This document shows, in pieces, positions 1 to 4,984 of a DNA stretch of 5,122 nt (positions within the stretch are counted from its first letter, which is position 1; each line of letters starts with the position of its first letter). Source of the DNA: Anaerolineae bacterium (GTDB lineage Bacteria > Chloroflexota > Anaerolineae > 4572-78 > NAK82). The DNA is taken from positions 1-5,122 of the forward strand of contig JAUVRU010000208.1 of assembly GCA_030597485.1 (NCBI GenBank). Reading direction: 5' to 3'. The position numbers and the translations under genes are program-made. The notes beneath the pieces were generated by a model. That model was not told the DNA's origin and did not search any database. It saw nothing but the letters and a program-made list of their open reading frames with translations.

Positions 1-455
1 AGGAGGGCTGCAGCGATGGGCGGTATGACCCACGGGAGCAACACCACTCCCCGGTACCAGTTTCGGAAACTGACCTGATTCAACAACAGCGCAAAGCCAA
101 AGCCAGCGATGAACATTCCCGACACACTGCCAACGCCATAGATCAAGGCGATCTTCCATGACGTCAGGAAGAACTTGTTCTTGAACAGGTTCTGGAAGTG
201 GGTGAACCCCACCCATTGGCCCTGAGTTGCCGGATTGGTGAGCTCGTACGTTTGGAGACTCAGGACCAGAGACCGGACCAGCGGATATGCAACCACCACA
301 GAAATCACGATGAGTGCTGGTGCTATCAGGGCCAGCGCGAACATCGTCTGGGATCGCCAGACGCGCCCCAAGGTATGAGCAAGACCATCTTCCCCCTCGA
401 CACGCGACCTCGCTACCGCAGATTGGCTTGAAACGCGCTCAGACTGACCACTCAT
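1..455 (-). CDS. Carbohydrate-type ABC transporter permease, MalF/UgpA family (N-terminal 151 residues, cut by window edge)
   Basis: Membrane-spanning subunit of an ABC importer; with a second permease and an ATPase, presumably encoded beyond the left edge, it would pass substrate delivered by the lipoprotein across the inner membrane. Reading leftwards from ATG at 455-453, the frame is open to the edge. A polar, presumably cytoplasmic tail (residues 1-37) precedes a first membrane helix at about 38-60 (ALALIAPALIVISVVVAYPL). Then come the family-typical WVGFTHFQNLF stretch (81-91), a second helix at about 102-126 ending in ALLLN, and a third starting at YRGVVLLPWVIPPIA (134-148). The R..LLPWVIPP signature is characteristic of MalF/UgpA-type permeases. 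The EAA loop that contacts the ATPase lies outside the window. No strong Shine-Dalgarno precedes the ATG, so a downstream start is possible, but the first helix is clearly included. Codons 2-12 carry a sequence repeated at 620-645. Confidence 0.9.
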   Translation of the reverse strand, partial: MSGQSERVSSQSAVARSRVEGEDGLAHTLGRVWRSQTMFALALIAPALIVISVVVAYPLVRSLVLSLQTYELTNPATQGQWVGFTHFQNLFKNKFFLTSWKIALIYGVGSVSGMFIAGFGFALLLNQVSFRNWYRGVVLLPWVIPPIAAAL

Positions 456-600
456 AGTGTCGGTACCTGCAACAGCCTCACAGGCCAGCGTCCAGCAAGG
501 AACGGCCTCAACACACGCAGATCAGAAATAGCCGTCCGCACCATCACCGAAACCTGCCTCTCCGAGTTGAAATTCCTGAAACATAGGCCCCTCCGACCGC

Positions 601-630
601 GCAACCCAATCCTGCGGAGGATTGGCTTGC
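601..630. repeat. Imperfect inverted repeat (13-base arms, one mismatch)
   Basis: Arms are GCAACCCAATCCT (601-613) and AGGATTGGCTTGC (618-630) around a GCGG tetraloop. All pairs match except C605 against C626. The core CCAATCCT/AGGATTGG is perfect. There is no T-run on either side, so a classic intrinsic terminator is unlikely. It may be a remnant of a mobile palindromic element or an mRNA-processing stem. Confidence 0.6.
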
Positions 631-645
631 TCTAGAACTGACCAC
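620..645. repeat. Partial direct repeat of the permease 5' end (other copy at 421-451)
   Basis: GATTGGCTTG (620-629) and ACTGACCAC (637-645), separated by 7 bases, recur in the same order and orientation at 421-430 and 443-451, separated by 12 bases. The second copy lies inside codons 2-12 of the permease gene. Two exact blocks of 10 and 9 bases in the same order, about 200 bases apart, are unlikely by chance. The intergenic copy overlaps the right arm of the stem at 601-630. Confidence 0.6.
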
Positions 646-710
646 GGGCGTTGGACTGGGTCGGGCCTGCATCCACCGGCCGCGAAAGCCACGAGATTCG
701 TCCGGTTGCA

Positions 711-740
711 GTAGGGGCACGGCATGCGCCGTGCCCCTAC
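711..740. repeat. Perfect palindrome with GTAGGGGC ends, likely dispersed intergenic element
   Basis: The arms GTAGGGGCACGGC (711-723) and GCCGTGCCCCTAC (728-740) are exact reverse complements around the 4-base loop ATGC. It sits 45 bases downstream of the lipoprotein stop. From memory, palindromes with GTAGGGGC...GCCCCTAC ends recur in intergenic regions of Chloroflexota and cyanobacterial genomes, which would make this one member of a REP/MITE-like family; copy number cannot be seen in this window. In RNA it would form a very stable hairpin without a following U-run, so 3'-end protection of the lipoprotein message is more plausible than intrinsic termination. Confidence 0.75.
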
Positions 741-785
741 CGACAGCGTTACCCACCGTTGGGGACGCGTCTTGTACCAGCAGGA

Positions 786-2252
786 CTACTGTCCCAGCAT
801 CGTCCTCAGGTTTCCAGCAACTTCGTCTAGCGCTTCCTGGGGGTCTACCCCCTCAACCACCGATCGAGAGATGCCGTAGCCCACGAAGTTGGACAACTCG
901 GAGAACTTGCCCGGGTACATAGGCGCTGGTCGAGCCCACGATTCCATCTGGGCTTTGATCTCCTGTACTTTCGGGGTGTCGTACCTGGGATCACCTTCCA
1001 GCAGGGACAGGGTGGGTGGCGGCGCACCGACTGCCTCGAAGTACTTGCCGTACATCTCCGAATCAGTCAGAAGCCATTCGATGAACTCCACCGCCTCTTG
1101 CTGCCACGGGCACTGCTCGAAGACGATGAAGGAGTGGACGTAGTAGACCCCGACACCGGAATCGGCTGTCTTGCCAGGCCAGCTGATGTAGCGCCAGTGA
1201 GAGTCGTACTCTTCATCCAGGCCACTCAGGTCGCGGTAGATGCCGGTAGCGCCGGTGTTGTCAATCTGGAATCCCGACAGCTCTTTGCCGAAAGTGCTTC
1301 TGGTCTCGCGAATGTCAACGCCCGGAGGCCCAACGACTCCCTCGTCCACCAGGTCCTTGAACCAGGTCAAAGCCTCGACACACTCGGGCGCATCGATGGT
1401 TACCATGCCTTCCTCGTCGAACCAGTCACACCCGAAGCCTCTCAAGATTGGGTAGGTCTGGATCGCGACGATCAGCGGCCAGGAGGTGTCAATCGACCAA
1501 CCCCAGATATCGTTGCCCTCCGCATCCTGACCCAGTGCACGGATCGCCCGGGCGGCCTCCGCCATATCATCGAACGTAGGGATGTCAGCCGTCGGATCCA
1601 GACCAGCCTGCTCCGCCAACACCACGTTCTGGTAGACTATATGCGGCACGGGCGACTGCGGAATCGCATAAACCTTGCCGTCGAGCTTGGAGTTCTCCAG
1701 CAGGCTGGGTATGATGTCTGCCTTGAACTCATCTGACATGAGGTCATCCAACGGCGCCAACGCCCCCAAGCTGGCCAGGTCCAGGTCATAGATGCTGTCA
1801 ACCTGGCCGATGCAGGGCGCATTGCCAGCCGTGGCCTGGACGATCAGCTGTGTGCGCAGGTTCTCGTAGGCCAGACCGATGAGCTCGATTTCAATGTCGG
1901 GGTGCATGGCTTCATACGTGTCTTTCATCTCGTTCCAGACGGGCTGGAATTGGGCCTCGCCCGGGCCCCATCCGGCGACCGAGATCACTTTCTTCTCTTC
2001 GCCCTCCGGGGCTGGAGTGGCCGTGACGATCACTTCAACTTCCTTTTCGACTTCGACTTCGACCACTTTCTCCACTTCGATTTCGACCTCGACCGTGACG
2101 ATCTTCTCGACTTCTACCTGAACTTCCTTTTCGACAATCACGGTCTCTTTGATCACCTGGGGGGTTGGCGGTGGAGCACACGCCCCCATCAAGAGTCCGA
2201 TTACCACCAGCAACCCGGTGGCGACGAAAACGACTCGCTTAGAGCTCTTCAT
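786..2252 (-). CDS. Extracellular solute-binding lipoprotein of a carbohydrate-type ABC transporter (SBP family 1)
   Basis: Captures substrate outside the cytoplasmic membrane and delivers it to the permease encoded downstream. The 488-residue product begins with a basic n-region (MKSSKR), a hydrophobic core (7-23) and a lipobox MGAC with lipidated Cys25. Residues 33-77 are a V/E/K-rich repetitive tether ending in VTATPAPEG, a style typical of Chloroflexota binding proteins. The mature domain (about 88-488) reads like family 1 (maltose-type) proteins: KVISVAGWGPGE, a first-lobe region with YEAMHPDIEIELI, and TQLIVQATAGNAPCIGQVDSIYDLDLASLGALAPLDDL, then C-terminal aromatic-rich segments. The length is normal for the family once the tether is counted. 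The start is fixed by an excellent AAGGAGGAGG seven bases upstream. It lies 206 bases downstream of the aminotransferase and may have its own promoter. The transporter class is secure; the ligand is not predictable, and family 1 members bind sugars, polyols and glycerol-phosphate compounds. Confidence 0.93.
   Translation of the reverse strand: MKSSKRVVFVATGLLVVIGLLMGACAPPPTPQVIKETVIVEKEVQVEVEKIVTVEVEIEVEKVVEVEVEKEVEVIVTATPAPEGEEKKVISVAGWGPGEAQFQPVWNEMKDTYEAMHPDIEIELIGLAYENLRTQLIVQATAGNAPCIGQVDSIYDLDLASLGALAPLDDLMSDEFKADIIPSLLENSKLDGKVYAIPQSPVPHIVYQNVVLAEQAGLDPTADIPTFDDMAEAARAIRALGQDAEGNDIWGWSIDTSWPLIVAIQTYPILRGFGCDWFDEEGMVTIDAPECVEALTWFKDLVDEGVVGPPGVDIRETRSTFGKELSGFQIDNTGATGIYRDLSGLDEEYDSHWRYISWPGKTADSGVGVYYVHSFIVFEQCPWQQEAVEFIEWLLTDSEMYGKYFEAVGAPPPTLSLLEGDPRYDTPKVQEIKAQMESWARPAPMYPGKFSELSNFVGYGISRSVVEGVDPQEALDEVAGNLRTMLGQ
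2022..2156 (-). repeat. Repetitive coding segment for the V/E-rich lipoprotein tether (residues 33-77)
   Basis: This stretch encodes degenerate VEVEKEVEV-type units and is purine-rich on the coding strand: the plus strand shows repeated TTCGACTTC/TTTTCGAC words. Alternating V and E/K suggests an extended or helical charged spacer between the lipid anchor and the binding domain. Such repeats can change length by slippage, so unit number may vary between relatives. Confidence 0.7.
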
Positions 2253-2259
2253 TGCAGAA

Positions 2260-2269
2260 CCTCCTCCTT
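2260..2269 (-). promoter_or_regulatory. Strong Shine-Dalgarno of the lipoprotein gene
   Basis: AAGGAGGAGG on the minus strand ends seven bases before the ATG at 2252-2250. It is the best ribosome binding site in the window and supports both the chosen start and high-level production of the binding protein. Confidence 0.9.
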
Positions 2270-2312
2270 GTCACAAATGAATTGACCTGTTGATTAGCGA
2301 ACTTCGTCAATC

Positions 2313-2324
2313 TGTCATCCGACA
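2313..2324. promoter_or_regulatory. Small palindrome upstream of the lipoprotein gene, possible operator
   Basis: TGTC-ATCC-GACA is a perfect 4-base dyad located 60-70 bases before the lipoprotein start, downstream of the candidate promoter at 2348-2375. FadR-type GntR regulators bind short dyads containing GT...AC half-sites, so it could be a site for the neighbouring regulator. Four-base arms occur often by chance and no matching site is evident near the regulator gene. Confidence 0.2.
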
Positions 2325-2347
2325 AACACTGACCAGCGACATCATCG

Positions 2348-2375
2348 ATCCTATATCACCACCCCCCTTTGCCAA
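2348..2375 (-). promoter_or_regulatory. Candidate sigma70-type promoter for the lipoprotein gene
   Basis: On the minus strand TTGGCA (2375-2370) lies 16 bases before TAGGAT (2353-2348), giving 5/6 and 4/6 matches to the consensus boxes. Initiation would be near 2341, with a leader of about 90 bases before the lipoprotein ATG. It would allow transporter expression separately from the aminotransferase. The match is modest and the spacer contains a G-run. Confidence 0.3.
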
Positions 2376-2381
2376 TACAGG

Positions 2382-2412
2382 TCCGCACGGAAGCGCAAGC
2401 GCGGCGTGCGGA
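2382..2412 (-). terminator. Hairpin downstream of the aminotransferase; possible weak terminator or processing site
   Basis: TCCGCACG (2382-2389) pairs exactly with CGTGCGGA (2405-2412). The interior GCGC-AA-GCGC (2393-2402) could add a short inner stem. It begins 46 bases after the aminotransferase stop (2459) on the transcribed strand. No U-run follows in the leftward direction, so rho-independent termination is doubtful; it may instead partly uncouple aminotransferase and transporter mRNA. Confidence 0.35.
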
Positions 2413-2458
2413 GAAGGTGCAGCCGCCCGCACCATACCAGAGTGAAACTGTCACTTGT

Positions 2459-3865
2459 TCAGATCGTCTCGCCCCGGCGCATATCGCCAAGTGCACTCTC
2501 GATACGATTCAGCGCTTCGTCAATATCCTCAAGCGTGTGGGAAGCAGAAAAACCGTGGTGTCCAGCTGCAATCCTGCCATAGCTGTGGAAGTACACGCCC
2601 CTGTTCGCACACGCCCGCAGAAACGCTGTTGCCATCTGGCCGTCGTGTTTCAACGTGTCCCCATACGTCTTCACTTCCTCGGTGAACCCGAAGTGAATCC
2701 CGAACCGGGCACCCAGACCCTGAACCCGGGCGGGAACTCCCGCTCCCTCAAACAGGCCAGCCAGTCCTGAATACAGCTTGTCAGCAACCGCGTAGATGTG
2801 GTCGTAGAACCCCGTTTTGGTGATCTCGGCCAGACAGGCACGGGCAGCCATGACCGACACCAGGTTGCCACAGTAGGTGCCGCTGTGCAGCACATCACCG
2901 ATGGGGGTATTCATCACCATTATGTCTTTCCTGCCAGCCACGATTGCCGCCGGAATCCCGTTGGCCACCGCCTTGCTGATGACACATAGGTCGGGAGTGA
3001 CCCCGTAGTAGCCCTGGCCGCAGCTGGGGCCGGTTCTGAAGGCTGACAACACCTCATCATAGATGAGCACGATGTTGTTCCTGGCCGCCAGATCCCTCAC
3101 GAACTCCATGTAGGGCTTGTCGGCCACGATGCAGCCCGAGTTGTAATTGATGGGCTCCATGATAATGGCCGCAATCTGGTCCCCCTCTGCCCTCACGGCC
3201 TTCTCCAGGGCCTCTTCGTCCTTCCAGGGCACCACCAACACCAGGGAGTCTAATTCCTCGGGAATGCCTGCGGATTCGCGAACCAGCGGTACCAGTTCAC
3301 CCGGTTTCTGAGGAGTCTGGGGAGCGTGGGCGTTGTACATCACATAGTCATGCAGCCCGTGGAAGTGGCCCCAGAACTTGAGCATCTTCTTCTTCCCCGT
3401 GAAGGCCCGGGCCAGCCGCAGGGTCAGCATGGTGCCCTCCGTGCCCGAGTTGCCCAGCCGCACCATCTCAGCGCATGGGATCATGTCGATAACCGTCTTT
3501 GCCAGGTCGGCCGTGTATTCGGTCTCATACCCGGACAAGACGCCTATATCGAGCGCCTCTTCAATCGCCTTGCGGATGGCCGGGTGTCCATGCCCAAGAA
3601 AACATGCACCGTGAGACAGATTGAAGTCAATGTACTCCTTGCCGTCCAGGTCATAGAGTCTTGGCCCCTCCGCTCGCTTCAGAAACAGCGAATAACCAAG
3701 GGACGGGTTGAACCTGCCGGACCCGGCTACGCCGCCAGGCAGATATGCCTCAGCCTCCTTCTGGAAGTTTGATACCCGGGTGAGTTCGGCGCTGGACACT
3801 GCTGCCTCCTCTGATGTCGTGATCGCTTTGGACTGACCGGTGGTCAACTGACGTCCTGTGGCCAT
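2459..3865 (-). CDS. Class III PLP-dependent aminotransferase, glutamate-1-semialdehyde 2,1-aminomutase-like
   Basis: Cytoplasmic PLP enzyme of fold type I that moves an amino group between or within small substrates. From ATG at 3865-3863 it is 468 residues, against about 430 for typical HemL. The excess is mostly a Ser/Thr-rich N-terminal extension before NFQKEAEAYLPGGV (33-46). Landmarks from that start: GPRLYDLDGKEYIDF (67-81), GHGHPAIRKAI, cofactor-phosphate motif NSGTEGTM (139-146), FWGHFHG (164-170), Asp270 in IYDEVLSAFR for the PLP ring nitrogen, and Lys298 in ISKAVANG as the probable Schiff-base lysine. HemL enzymes usually have a glycine-rich GKIIGGG after the lysine; here it is KAVANGIPAA, more like aminotransferases of sugar or secondary metabolism. 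With the transporter and FadR-type regulator next to it, a catabolic or amino-compound role fits better than haem synthesis (inference). No clear Shine-Dalgarno precedes this ATG. In-frame GTG 3892, ATG 4060 and GTG 4114 are alternatives, but the added residues resemble no family N-terminus. Confidence 0.88.
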   Translation of the reverse strand: MATGRQLTTGQSKAITTSEEAAVSSAELTRVSNFQKEAEAYLPGGVAGSGRFNPSLGYSLFLKRAEGPRLYDLDGKEYIDFNLSHGACFLGHGHPAIRKAIEEALDIGVLSGYETEYTADLAKTVIDMIPCAEMVRLGNSGTEGTMLTLRLARAFTGKKKMLKFWGHFHGLHDYVMYNAHAPQTPQKPGELVPLVRESAGIPEELDSLVLVVPWKDEEALEKAVRAEGDQIAAIIMEPINYNSGCIVADKPYMEFVRDLAARNNIVLIYDEVLSAFRTGPSCGQGYYGVTPDLCVISKAVANGIPAAIVAGRKDIMVMNTPIGDVLHSGTYCGNLVSVMAARACLAEITKTGFYDHIYAVADKLYSGLAGLFEGAGVPARVQGLGARFGIHFGFTEEVKTYGDTLKHDGQMATAFLRACANRGVYFHSYGRIAAGHHGFSASHTLEDIDEALNRIESALGDMRRGETI

Positions 3866-4014
3866 CAGTACTTGCTGCTTAATTAGTTTCACACGTGGCG
3901 TGGACGGAGAATGGAAGTGTCCCTGACTGTGTTGCCTGAATAACAAGGTGGGCCTGGACCAAACGGGGACTGCACTATGGTTGCATTCGAAACGGCCTGG
4001 AAGGTCGACGCCCC

Positions 4015-4041
4015 TCTCCGTGCCCTTGATGCCCACGGAGA
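4015..4041 (-). other. Stem-loop in the aminotransferase leader
   Basis: TCTCCGTG (4015-4022) and CACGGAGA (4034-4041) are perfect 8-base complements around an 11-base loop. In the predicted leftward transcript this lies about 120-146 bases after the start and 150 bases before the ATG. There is no U-run after it, so it is not an obvious attenuator. Confidence 0.35.
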
Positions 4042-4097
4042 CGCATGAGCGGACAAACATAGGTTGGCAGCGAACAGAACAAGAAACCTCCTGGCTA

Positions 4098-4126
4098 TTG
4101 ACAAATCCAAACACTGTTGCTATAAT
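4098..4126 (+). promoter_or_regulatory. Perfect-consensus sigma70 promoter reading right, toward the GntR regulator
   Basis: TTGACA (4098-4103), a 17-base spacer and TATAAT (4121-4126) match both boxes exactly. TGC directly before the -10 box provides an extended -10 TGn element. Initiation is expected near 4133, giving a leader of about 106 bases before the regulator ATG at 4239. So strong a promoter in front of a regulator suggests it is normally repressed, probably by the regulator itself (inference). Confidence 0.9.
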
Positions 4127-4137
4127 ACATGATAGAG

Positions 4138-4158
4138 GTCTGACGTCTGATGTCGCCT
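4138..4158. repeat. Three tandem 7-base units between the facing promoters, possible operator
   Basis: GTCTGAC (4138-4144), GTCTGAT (4145-4151) and the more divergent GTCGCCT (4152-4158) follow without gaps. The first two differ at one base. The array covers the predicted early transcribed positions of both promoters, so a protein bound here would block both. Whether the GntR regulator recognises it is not known, since FadR-type sites are normally dyads rather than direct repeats. Confidence 0.4.
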
Positions 4159-4167
4159 GTTATTTGA

Positions 4168-4196
4168 ATTATATCATAACCCAAATGTTTTGTCAA
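4168..4196 (-). promoter_or_regulatory. Perfect-consensus sigma70 promoter reading left, toward the aminotransferase
   Basis: On the minus strand TTGACA (4196-4191), a 17-base spacer and TATAAT (4173-4168) again match exactly, with TGA directly before the -10 box as an extended -10. Initiation is expected near 4161 and leaves a leader of about 296 bases before the aminotransferase ATG. The near-dyad TTAT-ATC-ATAA (4169-4179) overlaps the -10 box and is another possible repressor site. Confidence 0.9.
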
Positions 4197-4205
4197 GGTT
4201 CTCTG

Positions 4206-4234
4206 CAACACAATCCGCTTATCGAAATGTGTTG
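4206..4234. promoter_or_regulatory. Inverted repeat just before the GntR start; operator or leader hairpin
   Basis: CAACACA (4206-4212) and TGTGTTG (4228-4234) are exact reverse complements separated by 15 bases. The right arm ends four bases before the regulator's ATG. Relative to the leftward start near 4161 the repeat spans roughly -45 to -73, where activators commonly bind. In the rightward mRNA it could fold and cover the start region. Either role is inference. Confidence 0.45.
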
Positions 4235-4238
4235 AGAT

Positions 4239-4982
4239 ATGGCCGAAGAGATCGTGTACCAGCCCGTGAGGCCAGATGGTGGCGCTCTCCCCGTGCGAGT
4301 AGCCCGCCAGGTCCTGGACCTTATCGAGTCCAGAGATCTGGAGATGGGGAGCCAGCTGCCGCCCTTGGACGAACTCAGCCGGAACCTTGGCGTCAGCCGG
4401 GCTTCTGTGCGCGAAGCGATTAAACTGCTGGACGCCTGGGGCGTGGTGACCGTAAAACACGGCGTGGGAACGTTCGTGGCTGGCCTGAGAACAGACACGC
4501 TGGAAATCCCATTCAAGGTGTCAGCCGAGCGCGGCCACAGGGCCATTTTCAGCCTGCACCAACTTCGAGAAGCCCTGGAGCCATACGTCGCGGCTCTGGC
4601 TGCGCGCAATGCCCGGCCCGAGCACATCGAAAGGATGGAGCAGGCGCTGCTCACGATGGAGCAGACTCTGGACGACCCCAGCGAACACCTGCCGGCTGAC
4701 CAGGTGTTCCATTCGACTCTGGCGGAGGCTACCGGAAACGACCTGTTCCTCCTGGTCATTCATCCCGTGGTTGGCCTTCTGGAAGACACCAAGTACCTGG
4801 CTATCCAGTTCCCCGGCGCCACCCGCAAGGGGCAACCCTATCACCGGCTGGTATTTGAGCACGTCAAGGCTGGGCGGGCTGAGGAGGCGAGAGAAGCCAT
4901 GCAGACACTTCTCGATATCACCTGGCGCGAGGTCCTGGCCCACTACGACAGAGAAGTGGAAAGCGAGACTGCGAAGGAGTGA
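4239..4982 (+). CDS. GntR-family transcriptional regulator, FadR subfamily (winged helix plus FCD domain)
   Basis: DNA-binding regulator of 247 residues, the usual length for the subfamily. The N-terminal winged helix (about 13-82) contains the hallmark LPPLDELSRNLGVSRASVREA (40-60) followed by a wing ending HGVGTFV (74-80). The rest (about 100-240) is an all-helical FCD ligand domain: LREALEPYVAALAA, then DQVFHSTLAEATGN with the metal-ligand pair Asp154 and His158, and YHRLVFEHVKAGRAEEAREAMQ with His202 as a further candidate ligand. Where many members have a last His after the AM motif, this protein appears to have Leu224, so metal binding may be altered or absent. Members usually sense carboxylates or sugar acids and repress nearby catabolic genes. 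It is transcribed away from the aminotransferase and lies two bases before the next gene, so it likely controls both groups and itself. The ATG has no good Shine-Dalgarno, but it sits just before the conserved domain. Confidence 0.93.
   Translation: MAEEIVYQPVRPDGGALPVRVARQVLDLIESRDLEMGSQLPPLDELSRNLGVSRASVREAIKLLDAWGVVTVKHGVGTFVAGLRTDTLEIPFKVSAERGHRAIFSLHQLREALEPYVAALAARNARPEHIERMEQALLTMEQTLDDPSEHLPADQVFHSTLAEATGNDLFLLVIHPVVGLLEDTKYLAIQFPGATRKGQPYHRLVFEHVKAGRAEEAREAMQTLLDITWREVLAHYDREVESETAKE
4974..4979 (+). promoter_or_regulatory. Ribosome binding site of the right-edge gene
   Basis: AAGGAG inside the last codons of the regulator gene lies five bases before the ATG at 4985. It supports this start and translational linkage to the regulator. 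Confidence 0.75.
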
Positions 4983-4984
4983 GA

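Larger units (their letters stand above)
456..785. other. 330-base gap between lipoprotein and permease genes; two palindromes, no gene
   Basis: No convincing gene is present; the short open frames here lack recognisable domains and ribosome binding sites. The gap is long for adjacent ABC transporter genes read in the same direction. It contains an imperfect stem at 601-630, a perfect 13-base-arm palindrome at 711-740, and a partial copy (620-645) of the permease 5' end. Stems between a binding-protein gene and its permeases often stabilise the upstream mRNA or reduce read-through, which would give more binding protein than permease. That role here is inference. No consensus promoter for the permease was seen, and neither stem is followed by a T-run on the transcribed strand. 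Confidence 0.6.
3866..4238. other. 373-base intergenic control region between the two oppositely read gene groups
   Basis: The region holds two face-to-face consensus promoters (4098-4196), heptad repeats between them, an inverted repeat before the regulator, and a long predicted leader (about 4161 down to 3866) for the aminotransferase. The aminotransferase frame stays open through the whole leader, but its translation is rich in Cys, His and Arg and shows no family resemblance, so I treat it as untranslated. An AGGAGG (minus strand, 4092-4087) lies in the leader without a convincing gene behind it. No known riboswitch was recognised. Confidence 0.7.

Noticed and set aside
544..756. Two small minus-strand frames between lipoprotein and permease (522-725 and 544-756)
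   Set aside because: They run through both palindromes, overlap each other in different frames and lack ribosome binding sites.
1098..1736. 212-codon open frame on the plus strand
   Set aside because: It lies wholly antisense to the well-supported lipoprotein gene, has no recognisable domain, and is explained by the codon bias of the opposite strand.
2281..2311. ATTGAC...GTCAAT inverted repeat upstream of the lipoprotein, and a TTGACG as its -35 box
   Set aside because: Six-base arms 19 bases apart are weak, and no acceptable -10 box follows TTGACG at normal spacing.
3889..4110. 73-codon minus-strand frame whose start looks like a signal peptide (LVLFAANLCLSAHA)
   Set aside because: It starts at TTG with no suitably placed ribosome binding site, its AGGAGG lies inside the frame, and the remainder shows no domain; chance hydrophobicity is likelier.
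3866..4114. 83-codon N-terminal extension of the aminotransferase from GTG at 4114
   Set aside because: The predicted leftward transcript does include this GTG, but the residues are Cys/His/Arg-rich, unlike any class III aminotransferase N-terminus, and no ribosome binding site precedes the start.
4111..4118. Shared words GACAAA and AAACACTG near the rightward promoter and upstream of the lipoprotein (about 2321-2330)
   Set aside because: Considered as a common regulator site, but the blocks differ in spacing, one overlaps the -35 region, and the matches are too short to exclude chance.
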